Assembly: GCA_036897095.1 (NCBI GenBank)
Contig: JAYMSP010000606.1
Location: 1-45,826, forward strand
From: Plantago elongata
Taxonomy: Eukaryota; Streptophyta; Magnoliopsida; Lamiales; Plantaginaceae
Direction: 5' to 3'
Length of the DNA: 45,826 bases
The notes beneath the pieces were generated by a model, which made no database searches, had not been told where the DNA came from, and saw only the letters and a program-made list of their open reading frames with translations. Positions 26,228-40,267 of this stretch are shown here, piece after piece. Within the stretch, counting starts at the first letter, position 1, and each line of letters starts with the position of its first letter. The position numbers were made by a program, and so were the translations under genes.

Positions 26228-28321
26228 CTATTACTACTCATTTATTAAAGTATTATAAGTTGTCTTATAATTTATAAACTATAAAAGGTATATAACTTAA
26301 GAAATAAGGAACTAACTATAAGGGTTAATTAAGGTATGATAAAGAAAAAAAGCTTTTATTTTTAAGACTTACTATAAAATACATATGCAGGGGGTATTAC
26401 TATTATATTTGTAAATTCTTAAAAGAAAGAGCCCTTAGATTAGGCCCTATACATTTATAAAATAGGAATAACTTAAGGTATACTAAGACCTTACTCTTGT
26501 ACTATGTAATATCTTAAAGGTATCAGGGAAGGATTCTCTTAACATAGTGTTGAATATAGGACTCTTATTCTCTCTTCATTTGTTAATAAATATTTAAGAC
26601 TTTTAAAGAGACTTACTAGAGATACTTTGTAGTTTTATAGTATATATTATAATATAAAGAGTCAATAAAAAAGTGCTTATAAGATAGATATTTTACCCCC
26701 TATGCTTTACCATAGAGTTTTACCCAGAAGAAGATGTTATATTAGAGAGGAAAGAACTAAAATACCCTTTTAAAATTACTTAAAGTTTTATTAGACAGAA
26801 CTGGCACTTTAAACTATTATTTTGATAAAAATAAGATAGATGTATTTATACATTATTTATACTCTTTGCTTAATAACTATTTCTATCTATAGTAATTTAA
26901 TAATTAAATACTTCTTCTCAGGTCAGGTAAGTAGCATCTTGTACTCTATTTAAACTCTTTCCTAGGGTGGTAAATAAACATACTATCCTAATTAAGGGGA
27001 TTTTCTTCTTAAGATATATTTATACTTGAACCTCTTTAAGTAACTGGTTTAAAGTAAAAAGTATTCTTAGGATAATACTAACCTTAAAATGGAGGTGCTA
27101 CTTTTCTAGGTACTCTTTATGCTTTTATATTTGAAAATTATAACTAAGCAATGCTTTAGAGGATATTCCCTTAATAAAGTATCTCAAGTAGTTAGATTAT
27201 AATGTGTTATTACTACTGACCCTTACTAGAAAGTTTAACTTATTAAATAAAAACTATTGACAAGGATCCACTAGCACACGCCTCAAGGGCTAGGAGGGTA
27301 TATCTTACTCTAAAATAAGTACTATATTCCTAGTTATACAGAAGCTACTTTTATATATCATAAGGAAATCACCTCTAAACCTACGCCCTATAAATATGGA
27401 CAAGAGTTTTATACTTTTATATTAATAATTAAGACTTAATATAACAACACCTTATATTTTATAGTTGCATAATATGTAGTATATGTGTAGAAGATTGCTA
27501 AAACCAAGTTATAAACTCCTAATAATAATAATAACTTTAAGGTGCGTAATAAAAAATAATCTCTTACAGGAGCGCTCTATTATTCTATTACTACTTTAAA
27601 TGATTAAGACTTAATAAGTAATTACCCCTCTTTATTTTATTAAGAACTAGTATTCTATTAAAGCAAGTACTCTCTATCTAGTCTAACCTTAGGTAACTCT
27701 ATAAGAAAGGTGACTTATGCCCCTTTTATTAAAGCAATTTTATAAAATTAGTACTATTATTTTAAAAACTAATATATAAAAGGAAGGGTTTGTATTTACT
27801 TAAGCCTAATTATTAATACTAGTAAGAAAGCTTATCTTATAAGAGAGAAGTATAGTATCTCTTCTTTTAAAACAACAAAAAAATAACCCTATTTGTAAGT
27901 GACTAAGGGCTAACCATTAATAAATTAATAAAGACTTAAGGAATACTCCATGTTTTCGGGTATAAAAGCCTTACCTTACTACTTTCTTAAATGATCGCGC
28001 CATTAACTATAGAGTTTATAAACCCCGCAAAGAAAGGTGCTTTTTCTTTATGTATATTATGGATAAGTATAGTAGAGCTCTTTTCTAGTACCTTGTAGGT
28101 AAGAGTAATTATAGGGCTAAGAATTGATTTAAATATTATGCGTACCCTATATGTATTTATTTACCGAGCGTTAAAAGAACTAATTCATGAATTACTTTAT
28201 AGTTAAGGTAAGAATACTTTTTTATTATATCCTAGAGTTTTGTGAAAAGGAGAGTGATCTACTATAAATGGTAAAGAGACTTCATTATGTTTATATGCCC
28301 GCAGTTTTTTTACGTATGCAC

Positions 28322-28357
28322 ACTCTATATAAAATACTTAAGTATTCTATATAGAGT
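28322..28357. repeat. Near-perfect 36-base palindrome
   Basis: Centred between 28,339 and 28,340, 17 of 18 symmetrical pairs match. The only mismatch is A 28,332 against C 28,347. The outer arms are ACTCTATATA and TATATAGAGT. It can form a cruciform or a loopless hairpin. Confidence 0.85.
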
Positions 28358-31129
28358 TCTTAGAGAGTATACACGCAAGTAGCCCCTATTTATAAAGGGT
28401 CCTATTGCACCTTACTTTATGCAAGAAGACTCTTCTATACACTTATTAAAGAGGATCAAAGCTCTTTAGTCTTTATTATTGATTTATTACTTAATGCTAT
28501 TCCTTTGTTATAAATAAATCTTATTTATTAAGAATCTTTAAAACCTATACCTAGAATAAAAGTACTCTTAGTGAAGATACTTTTACAGTTAATTAAATAC
28601 TTAGACATTAAATTACGTTACGCTAGAAGATATCTATTATTATTTAAAGTTGTGGCTTATTTTACGCTTTTATTTAAAAAGCTAACCCACTAACAAATAT
28701 AGTTATACTAGAAATTACTATGAAATAATAAGTACTTAGATACTATGATATTACAAACACTCTCTTTTTTACAAGGGAATAAAGAACTCTTACTTCATTA
28801 AGAGATACCACTAGAGTAAAAGAAAAGCACCTAATTTATCTTATAAAAGTTTAGAGTATCTTATCCCTTGTATAAAAATGGAGGATTTATTACCTTACAT
28901 CTTTATATTCTTAAAAGTGTACTTGAGGAGTAACCTAAAGAGAAGAGAGACTCCTTACCCTATGCAGTTATTAATGTATACCCTTCTATTTTTATTATAC
29001 TAGAATTAAAGTTTTATACTTTTAAAGTACCTTGCTATATATGTATATGGGGAAAGGGGGCGTTTCCTACGTATATTTTAACTCATAAAGTTATTCGCGA
29101 CTTTATAGAAGTTCTCGGGTATTAGCTTAATATTATATCTATAAATTAATTATGAATAGATAGTGCGCGTTTCCTTTCTATATTTTAAGAACAGAGTATA
29201 TCTTAAACTAGAGGAGTACATCAAATTTATAAGAAAGAAGTATTGTCTCACATCTAGTAAGAAAGTGAAAGTACCTCCTATATGTTGTTGAAGAGTATAT
29301 AGTTTATCAGTCTCCTCTAGTACTTTAACAAATAATTCAATGTGATAATATAACCTCCTCTCCTGCCTTAATCTTAATATAGTCATTTTATTATAAACTT
29401 ACAGTAAGAGAGAGTACTATTTTTAAATAATAGGTGTAAGTAAGGACGACTCTCCTTTGTATTAAGTTTATATTAAACAACTTCTTTTCTTAAAGAGTTT
29501 GAATAAAAATTCCCTTATATTTAGATGTATACTATACGGAGTACTTTATTAAATTGGCTAATGAGTACCTCATAGTTATTATAAATCCTACTACTTTACT
29601 CACTCTAATAAATAATTTTAGCATATTATTTAAAAAGAGTAGTATCTTCTTTTTTATAAAATGGAGCCATTCTTGTACCTTAAGTATAAAAGAAAGGGAT
29701 ATAGAGATAACCTATGATACTATTTAATTAGCATTAAATAACTAGACAAGCTCTACTTTATGCGCACTTACCAGTTACACTTTTATATAGTAGTAGTAAA
29801 AATTTAAAAAGTAAAGAGAGATAACTTAACTTTTCTTAGAAAGCGTATATTATTAAATTCCCTCTTATCTTCTAGAGTACTCACAAAATTTATTGTAAGA
29901 GAAAGAGAGTGATTACTCCTTAAGAACTTGCTAGATAATATATTTAATAAAAAGTAAGGTAAGCAAAATATCTCTATATTTATTAAGTTACATTTCAAGT
30001 CACATCAAAGCAGATTGGAAAGTACCCTATACTTATAAAGAAGATATCTTTACTCTCAAACTGCTTTTATAGTTTAATGCATGAGGAATCTATACCTTAC
30101 ATAAGGCAATCTCCTCTAATCTAAAATATCACGTAAGTACACTTCGTAACTAAATAAAGGCTTGAATATAAAATTCTATCAATCGTAATATCTAATATGT
30201 TGTATAAAGTAAATTAGCGATACTTAAAGTAACCTTAGGGAGCTACACCATTTTCTTTAGGGTTTGCTACATAAATTAGGTATAAATGAGTATAATTATA
30301 AAAAAATTTGTCTAAGGGCAGCACCTGCATTTCCCTTTTACCCAGAAAAATCCCTATATAGGACTAATCCTTCATTTATGATGACACAGGAAAGAAGGCT
30401 TGTTACGTAAGCCAAGCGGAACTTGAGAATAGGTATGAGAATTAAACATAAACGCTCAGAAGTGTTCTTAATATCAACCAGTAATTAAAGAAGTATACCA
30501 CGTTAATACTTGCCTTCATAGTGTCTTTTGGGAGTATTCTCCCATTCCTGTATAATTTAGAAAGTTGCTTAGTTTTCACAATAAAATAAAAAGTTAGTTA
30601 GATCTAAATGTTATAATGATATATAGCACGTGCCACTAGTAATATCTCTATTAGTACCACTTAGTTATAGATCGTAGCAAAGTAAGATTGCTTCCTAAAA
30701 TTCTCTAATAATTTCTTTAATTTTAATACTTTGATAATCCTAAATATTCTTCTAAGCTCTAAGTTTATGAATTAAACAAAAAAATAATATAATGTAAATA
30801 TATGGTAAAACCTATAACTACATGTAAAATTTTTTTTATGAATTTCATACTAACTAATTAATTAAGTTCTTGCGATAATTACCTTTATCTTATTATTCTA
30901 TTTTCTAGCACTTGCGTTGTATATTTCTTAAATATTAAATATATTATATATCTATAGGAAATACTTTTACTTCTAGTAAAGAAAATTAAAAGTAAGAAGT
31001 ACTTATAATTAAATAACTAAGAACACATGTCTAAGACGTTTCATACATCTCTCAATTATTACTCCATTATTAATAAATATTAAAGGAAACACAGCCTTTA
31101 CTCACTGGAAGTAATCACACACATTAACA

Positions 31130-31140
31130 TTAGGGTTAGG
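31130..31140 (+). repeat. Telomere-like TTAGGGTTAGG
   Basis: Nearly two units of the fungal telomere repeat are followed at once by TGGGGTTG. It is too short to be called a telomere relic with any certainty. Confidence 0.3.
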
Positions 31141-34100
31141 TGGGGTTGTCTATAATCATAGAAGTACGTACCTTTAAAATACTTCGACTTGAAGTGAAGA
31201 CTAGAAAAATACGTAGAATACGCCGTATTATAACTACTTCTTACTTAAGCTTAAAAAAAAGCTTTTCCCCATAGTTCTAGATAAGCAATTAACTACTACA
31301 AACAATATATACCTCTCTCTGTTGTTGGCTAGAATTTCCTTAGTGCACGTACATTTACGTTCGCTGCCTAAGTATTCTAAGTTCTTAGAGAAATCTCTAG
31401 AATTAAGGTGCATTGTTTACTTTATAGTTTAGTACTTAATAAAAAGTAAATGCAGATCTAATAGAATCTTAATAATTATTATATCATAGATGCAATTAAA
31501 AAGAGATAAATTGTTAGTGTAATCGTAACCCATGCCTATAGAATACATAGAAGAGATGGAATGGGCTAGCATGTATACTCATATGTGTTAACTAAACATA
31601 ATTCTATGGAAGAAGTATAATTACAAAAACCTGTTTAGGAATAGAATAGTCTAAGAACAATCTAAAAGAATATTGCCTTGCTTATAGTAAGATTGTGCCT
31701 TAGAAACACCTGTGACTGTAAACTACCTAACTATTTTAGTCCATAATTCGTTAGTCGTTGTTGGTGTCAAACTTCACTCGTAAGAGTTTAAGTAGTCTAC
31801 TTTTTAGCGTAATAGTTATATTATATAATGTGCTATGTCCTTTATAAACTTACTAAATTAAATAGAATAGCGAAAAAGTATGCTCCTTCCTCAATCCTAA
31901 CAGCGGGGTTCTTACTTAACTTAGCATGGAGTCTTGTACACGGAAGTATAGAAAAGGATATAATAAGAAGAAATAGACTCTGCTCCATAGAAAGATATAG
32001 CAATTAAGGTAACTAAGATTGCTGAGTGTATTTAATAACCTAACTTATTAGAGAATAAGGACAACTCGTTACTTTATATAAGCTTAGAGGAATGCAAACT
32101 AGATACTAGTTCCTATACACTAAAAGAAATAATAACCTAGTAGGAACAAAAATTATACGTCTAACTTTTTAGTAAACCTAGGTTTTAATAATGCATAAGG
32201 CTTTTCTAGCATGTTATAAATTTAAACCTAACTTATTTTATTATAGTACAATATTTAAATTTAAAAGAAAGAGCTTTTACCTAAAAATGTCGTTCCTATA
32301 AATTATTCTATCCTACTAATAGGTACTACACTTTATAGACTAGCTGTTGCCTTAAGCATATTTACTACACGATTCTTCGTCACTTATACTTCGTCGTAGT
32401 GCTTGGTCTTACTTAAGAGACTTATCACCTATCTTAGTTAACAACCCCAGGTATTTATTATACACTCATGCCATAATTCTTATTAATTATTATTTGGTAG
32501 ATTCTAAGTTTTAACCTAGTTAAATTATATGCTGCTATGCTTCTACCTTATAGTATATGACAATACTGCTTATTATGAGTACCTTCTTAATATAAGAAAG
32601 AATATTTATCAAATCATTAGAAGTAGGGAAATAATCACTTATAAGTAGTGGATAATGAATATATTTTGTATTAAAATAAAAGTTTTTTTAGAAATCAAAT
32701 GAGTTGTGGCTAAGAAGGACAATATTTCTTTACTCTTAATATTAATATACTAAGAAAATTTAGGTAAATCCTATAATAAGTATAAAATTAAAATAGGTTA
32801 CTCACTTAGACACAATTCTACAGAATAAGTACACTTCTTTCTCTATGAGTATGGGATATAATACTGGATAAGTCAGACAGGGATACTTCCCCGCGCGATT
32901 TCTTACTTTGCTCAGAGTGGAGTGTGCATCCTCCTGCTTTAATGGACATTGTCTAAAGCTATACTAATTTAGCTCCGTACATAGATTGTCGTTGTAGAGA
33001 TAGTTTCTCCTATCATATAAAATTATATTTTTAGTCTCTATCTTTTTAAGGAAAGTACTTAATTTTTATATTATGTGTACTCCTCTAAAGGATTGCTTTT
33101 GTTCTACACTTACTATGAAAATATAAAAAATAACTCATAGTATAAAAAGTATTTTTTTACAGGTATTATTACAGCTCGTAATGAATAGTATATAATTTTG
33201 AACAGAAGGATTGCACGTAGTAGTATATACCTTATATTTTTCTCTTTTAGGAATCCTTCGGAATCAACATAATAATCAAGCTTTGCTCTCTGATCACAAG
33301 TAAAAAAAGCACTACTATATTTATTTTCTAAGTTTATAATATTTTATTAGTAAGGAAACACAACCATTGCTATAAAGCAAATTATAGTTTTACTAGGAGG
33401 CGTTGTTCAAGAGTAGAGCATAAAATAATATAATAGATGATAACCTTTCTACTCACGCATAGACATAAAACTAATCCTTAAAAATAAATTTTATAGCATC
33501 CGTTTTTTTATGTACATAACCTCGAAAAGATATACCATAAAGTTGTTTTATTCTTCCCTTATTCAAAATAAATTTATCTTAAATAAAATAATGAGCTCAC
33601 CTTTAATTTTATCTCCTTATGTTGTAATTTACTAGTTATAGGGTATTTCACTTTAAAGAATTCCAACCAAGCAAAAGTTGTAGGGCATAAATTTTTTTTT
33701 AATTCAATGCGTAAAGTCCTTTATCTTTTAGATTAGAATTAAAAATCATAATTTAATTATTTATAAGATATTTATAGCATAAGCACGTTTCTTCTTGTAC
33801 TATTCCCATACAACATGTGAAATATCTCGTATTATGTCTTATTTACTAAATAGCCCTAATAATTAAAAATCTAAAATACTAATCTAAAAAAAATACCTTG
33901 GCGATTACTTTTAGTAAATGTGAAATGAATTGCTTTATAAAATAGAAGCGTAATTTATTGTAGTTTACTTTTGTTAGATACATAGTTTTTACGCATATAT
34001 AACTAAGCAATCTCACACCTTATGCGCGCTTAAGCGAAGTATTTACTTCTCTTATATTCTTAATATACTGACTCTTATACTATATAAATATATATACTCT

Positions 34101-37100
34101 TCTTATTAAGTTTTCTAACATGCTTGTGGTTTCTATACACCCTATCTAGGAAATATAGTAAGAAGTATTTAATAAAGAAATAATAAATAATTATTTTGAT
34201 AAATGCCCGCATGTCTTCCTAATAAATCCTTTATACAAGTTACTTTATTACCCTAGTTTATAACCAGGCAGAAATTAATATAAAAGCATGTACTCTAGAT
34301 AACTCCTAGTCAGTTAAATATTAAAAGAAATGAAGGTAGTAATAGCTAAAAGCTTACTGTTTAGATCTTTTTTTATTTTTACACTATATGTGAATTACGA
34401 AAGCATATTGATTTATATCACCCCACTATAATATAAGGGAATCCTTGTAAACTAGAATATTCAATTTAATATCAATGCCTGTCTTTGTCTTTGCACGAAG
34501 ATAATGTACCGGCTCTTTTTACACCAGGCCCTCTAAATATTTTTATTAAAAGTAAGCCATACTATATAGAAAAGAATTGATTATGTAAGGTAAAGGTATA
34601 GGCTGATATAAGCGTATTCCTTAATAAAAATATTTTGACCAAACGTATTAATTAGTTATTCTTAGTAATTATACTTACTTCTATATCTACAACCGCGGTC
34701 CTTTAGTTACTTTATTTTATTATTTACTTTAATTTAGCTATGTATGAGTTTTTTATTCTAATTTTAATAAATGAAGTGATTCAGTTATTTATTTACTAAA
34801 ATATTATATTTTTACTTGCTACAAAGTATTATACTGAGAATTATGCAAGGGTACTCACTAGAGTTAAAGTTTTTAAGAATAACACGAGAAGGAAAATAAG
34901 TATAATCAGAGAAATATAGAGGAGTGCTTATAAGTAACCCACGGGTCTTTCATCTTATGCTTTCATCGTAGATAAGTATAAATAACACGAAATCTACCTT
35001 TTAGTATTTATTAGATTAGTATTAGATATGTAATAATTACTATAAATAAAATATGCTATATAGAATAAAGCATACTAAGTGCTAAAACAGACAAAAGCAC
35101 AGGCAGGTATTTAAACTTTTATTAGTACAAGTATTAAAAGTATATACCTTAATAGATTAAAAAATAAGTTTATATCAAAAAAAAGAGAAGAGTATAAAAA
35201 GCACGGGTATAGATTACCTTGCAATAAACTGAGTAAACATATAAAAGATAGAGTACTACTAAGATTAGGAGTTAATACATATAAATGTATTTATACGTAA
35301 GTAACATATACAATATCATATAGATATAGAAATCTGACTTCCTACTTAACAAAGCTTAGTTACTTCCTTATAATGCTAGCCATATAATAGGATAATTCCT
35401 TAAAATTCGGTAGGTGCATATACTACTAAATTTTCTGCTATGTCTTAGATCTAACCATCCTATTCTATAAGTTCTTATTACTTTTCAAGGTAAGACTTTT
35501 AAAAATCTATTTCTATTAGGGAAAGATCACTACGTTTTAGAAACTTCAATACTAGCCATGCACAAAACCTACTGGGCTCAGTTTCCCTAGTGAAGGAGGT
35601 AGATTAAAAATTGACTACTAGCTATGACGGATACCAAGAAATAGTATTTTACTAAGTGTAGTTACCTAAATTTTCTATCCACTTTCCTTTATTAATGTGA
35701 CTTAATATAAACTTTTTTTAATAAATATAATTCAAGCATCAAATTAAGTACATTTATTCTATACAAGTTACATAGATTAAAATTTTAGTATTAGTAAAGA
35801 GATAAGGACTCGTACATGAAAGGTAATTAAAACAAGGAGTTATTTGTAAATTTTATAAAATTAAGGTAGCATAAAAACTTTGGTTGTAACATAAATAGAA
35901 AGTATAAGTTGCATAAATAGAATAATACATAGTTGCAAAAGATCATCTTAGGAAAGCATATTCCATAGCACCCTGACCAGTAACAAGTTAGGAAAGTACC
36001 AAATCCCCAAGTAGAGTTGTAGTAACAATGCTAGTATAGTTTCTTTCTAGTCACTTACTATAGAAAATAGTAGACTAACAAGGATATACTATTTACTACA
36101 TAGTTACTACAAGGTTAAAGTATAATCCTAAAAAACTCTTACCCAACAAGCTTACACTATAGATTGTTTAACTATCTACTACTATGATTACTAAAATCCT
36201 ATATTATAAGCACGTTACTCTAAAGAGTACTCTTAAAATTTTTTATTTAATTAATAGCGCAATAAAAGTTATTCCCTTAATAGAGTCGATTGTTTATTAC
36301 TACGCTATTATAGTTGGATCATAACAAGAGATATCTCTAACTATGTGAGTGGATCTTATATTTACCTGTATGTAGTAATTTACCTACTAAATGTGACTTT
36401 GTTGTAAATATAAATTACCTCGCTAGAGACAAAGCACTTTACTTAATTGACTATGATAACCTAGCACTTTTACAGCATATGAAAGTAAGCATTTTTTTTT
36501 TAGTAAAGTAGGGCATGTGTAGGTCATACTTAATAATCAATCGTATAATAATAATTAAGTCGTAAGTCATGAGGACAACTACAAAAGTAGTTTTTTTACG
36601 TTGAGTAATCTTAGTCTATGTACTAGTAAATAGTAAATAAACCGTACAGAGAAAGGACTCATTCTTTTTATAGAAGATAACGTAGCGAAGAATAATAAGA
36701 AATATTCCCATGATACACAATACTCAAGTTCAGGAACTTCTCATACTTCTTAGTTAGTGGAAAATTCATTCATGTATTATAACAAGAGAAAAGAGTAAAA
36801 TACTGGAGAGGTATAATATAAAAGTCATGCGGAAGTATGCTATACTTACTAAGGAATGATAAGTTATTTATTAGGTTTTTTATAAAATAAATAAAAGTCA
36901 ATGTACTAAGTATTGGCGATAACCCGCAAGAAATAAATGTCTATCGCGGGATACTTATTTATATTATGTCCTATAGTGCTCATATCATATCGGATAGGAT
37001 TTCGTTCTTTACATTACACTATAAAAAGAATTTTTACTAAAGACAACTATACTTTAGCTAGCGGTAATCCTAGTATGCTTTAAATTGTACTATAATTTCT

Positions 37101-38905
37101 CATTATTAATTATTAGAAGTAAAATTATTAAAAAAGTCTAGTAATATTGCAACAAAGAAGTAAGAGTCATTAAAACACCACATAAAAGAAATATAATTTT
37201 CTAATATAAATAGACTTTGCCCTTAAAAAATTATGAAAAGCTATTATCTATTATAATTTTATAGAATTGTATAGTCAAAATTCCTATAACACGTATAGTA
37301 TTCTAAATTAATAGAGAAAACTTTTGCTTTCTTTGTATCCCATACTTTCCTATAACTAATACATACCTAAATTACAGAAGAAATACATATCATCTTCCTG
37401 GTAAAGCTGTTCTGTAGTAAATGTCTTTTCTTAGTCGTTTTCCCTACGCATTCTTTAGTACAAAAATCTCTTTCTTATTTGTTGTTAATTTCTTTACTTT
37501 GTTATAAAAGGAACAAATTGCAACACTCGCATACGTCCTTATAGTCATAGTTGTAGTACTTCTCAAGTTTAATAAGTTTTAATTTATACTAAAAAAAAGC
37601 ATAAAAAAACTTACCTGATAAAGTCGCGGATGTAGTTGAGAGTTAAACAAGAAAGCTTAGTACTTATTATTTAAATAGTAAAAATATACTCAATATAGAT
37701 TGTGTTGTCATAGTAAACGAAGCATGCATTAGACATTAGAGTTAGGAATAGAAAAGTGAGAAATAGAGATGTCATTCTATATATATAGATATAGAATTGT
37801 CAATTGTCTTATAAAAATCATTTCTAGTACAAGGGCTTTTAGAGGATCTTATTACATACATGTAGAATCTAACAAATATCGAGTATACACCTAGGCATTT
37901 CTCTTTATTTCCTTGTAAGAGGTACTTATTTAAATACAACTAAAATTTAAAATTTTTCGTTATAGATATTCTTATAGTCTCCTTGCGTACTGTGGGCTTA
38001 CCTTCTCTATTTAATGCTTGCGCTGTGAGCCATTTCTTTTTTATTTAGATAAGTGTCCTTAATAAAAGAAAAATTATGTTACATGTAGTACTCGGAACTA
38101 CCAAACTATATTATAGCGTGCGGGAATGCTTTAAGGAGAGAACCTCTAGAAGTTGTATGTATACGAAAGATAAAATACTCTGAATTGAAGAGAGGATATA
38201 GAATTTATGAAACACCTAGTCCATTACTAGTAATTTAAAAAGTTGTTAGCATTACTACTTAACTAATATAAATGAAATTTCTAGTAATCAAAAGTAATCA
38301 AAGACTAAAGGAGTTTACTTTATTTTATACTTTTTACTTCTTTATGTACCCTTTGCTTTATTAGATATATAAGACACATACCCTTATCTTATATAGTAGA
38401 GTAGTAACTTAATATTACTTAGAGACTCGCTTAGGAAAAGTAAGTAGGGGATTAATTCTTATTTCTTTATAAAGATAATATTGTAGGAGGATTAAGAGTA
38501 ATAAAGTATAGGAGTATACTAAAGAAGAAGGATTTCTAGTAGTTGATTGATTTCATAAGATTCTTGAACCAGAAATGTGCACTTGAGTATCTTATGTATT
38601 GTACTTGGTTTTGTCAATAATTATTGAAGAGGGGTAAACAAATTCGTGGTGGCACATATATATAATACTTAATTACTTACATAGCCTGTTGTTGCTTAAA
38701 GAAGACGCAAAAAAAGACTTCATGTAATTGTGATACCAAAACCTTTTTGCCAATTACCTTGATACTACTCTATTACTACAAAATTTGAAGTGAACTTAGT
38801 GACTAATACTATATTTCCTTCTGGTTTTTATACCTAGTTATTGGATCGTTTATTAGATCTAATCCTAAATAAAAGTATAGAAGTACTCACATTTATTTAT
38901 ATGTG

Positions 38906-38920
38906 TTAATTAATTAATTA
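38906..38920. repeat. (TTAA)n simple repeat
   Basis: Fifteen bases of TTAA repeated, in block D. It is a low-complexity tract only. Confidence 0.85.
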
Positions 38921-39922
38921 TAAGTATATATATTATAAAAGAATGATTAACTTTAATCTCCTCATTAGTCGGTCGCCTGTTTAGTATATAATCCCTTAGG
39001 TTTCATTTAATCCTATACTATAAAAGAGTACATTTACTTACTCCTTTCTTTGTTATATTTCAAAAGTGTCCGTCGTAGTTTAAGTACGCAATTACCTACT
39101 ACTTATCTATTTTTATATTTAAGTTACTTTGTTACACAACTTTTTCCTACCATTTATTGTGTTTTCTATATCACTGAATAAAAAATAACGTAGGTCCTAT
39201 ACTTACTATAGATTCTTGTAGTTTCTCGTACATTTATAAAGGGTATTTTCTCTAGCGTGAAGTCTAAAAAAGGGTTAGAGGGAAAACAGAGTATTACAAT
39301 ATAGATAGAGAGGCATTTAATGTAGTGTATTTTAGTAATTATAACTAATTATATGGCAGTAAGGTACTAAGAGGCAGAACGGTATAAGCCTTTACCATAT
39401 ATAGCATTGATTTATAGGGTTAGGAAGATAAAAGGAAACTAAGTATATTACTAGAAATATATTCATGCATAGTCTACCGTACTCTATTCTAGTAGAATAT
39501 AATATCTCATATTCATATCTAGTAGTATATTGGGGTAGGTATTGCTTAGAAACATAGAACAAAGATATACAGGGTATAATATCTTAAGGTATAGTTAGTA
39601 CATGACTAAAAGAAACAAGCATGCTAAGACCTACATACAAAAGGAATTTTTTAGAAAAAAGACACAACTAAACTAAGTTAATGTCAGCTCTACTTTTCTA
39701 GTTTAGATATAGATTAGATATAGAACTATAACTCAACCTCATTTTAGTTTTTTTCACAGCTAGTAATTACAAATAAGACATGAACTTAGTATTTAGATAC
39801 CTAAAAATAGCTTCTATACATAATTTCGTTTTTTAAATTATATATATATATCTCTAGGCAAACTCTACACTTGATTAACTTTTACATTTCTTGAAACTTA
39901 TAACAATTTTAGTTTCTATTCA

Positions 39923-39975
39923 AAACTCCTACTAGAAAAAGAGTCATTTACTACTCTAATTTCTAGTAGGAGTTT
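39923..39975. repeat. Strong hairpin with 16-bp arms
   Basis: Arms AAACTCCTACTAGAAA (39,923-39,938) and TTTCTAGTAGGAGTTT (39,960-39,975) match exactly. Inside them AGAGT (39,940-39,944) pairs with ACTCT (39,953-39,957), leaving an eight-base loop. The stem contains several G-C pairs, which is unusual in this block. A second small hairpin (CATGTA, TACATG) follows at about 39,980-39,997. No gene is adjacent. It could be a relic of a foldback or MITE-type element. Confidence 0.85.
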
Positions 39976-40250
39976 CTTGCATGTATACTTGTACATGTGT
40001 TTCCTATACCGAAAAAGTTATCTACTAAAAAAAGTTCCTATAAAAAAAGGGTAATTTAACCTAAGTGTTGCGCTAGGTGCACTTAAATAATTTAGATAAG
40101 AGTAGATTTCTACTGCAATCATATAACTTTCTAACAAGTATGGTCAGACCTAAGTAAACATAAAATAGAAAGCATATAAGATATAAATGAGTAAAGTAAA
40201 AGGTAAAACACGGGGAATATGGTCATTTTGCTATAGTTTAGATAATTAAT

Positions 40251-40267
40251 AAAGCGAAACTCGCTTT
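40251..40267. repeat. 7-bp hairpin, GC-containing
   Basis: AAAGCGA and TCGCTTT are exact complements around the loop AAC. It is a short but GC-bearing stem with no T-tract immediately after it that would suggest a terminator. Confidence 0.75.

Larger units (their letters stand above)
22650..30300. repeat. Block C: strongly RIP-type DNA
   Basis: About 7.6 kb resembling block A in texture and length. The line 26,041-26,100 has no CpA or TpG at all. The line 28,561-28,620 has CpA+TpG 3 against ApC+GpT 10 and TpA 11 against ApT 5. No coding frame is credible. The word AAGACTTAA or its complement occurs four times here (24,993; 27,431; 27,606; 27,931). The likely source is a multicopy transposon mutated beyond recognition, but no LTR, inverted terminus or enzyme motif was found. 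Confidence 0.5.
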
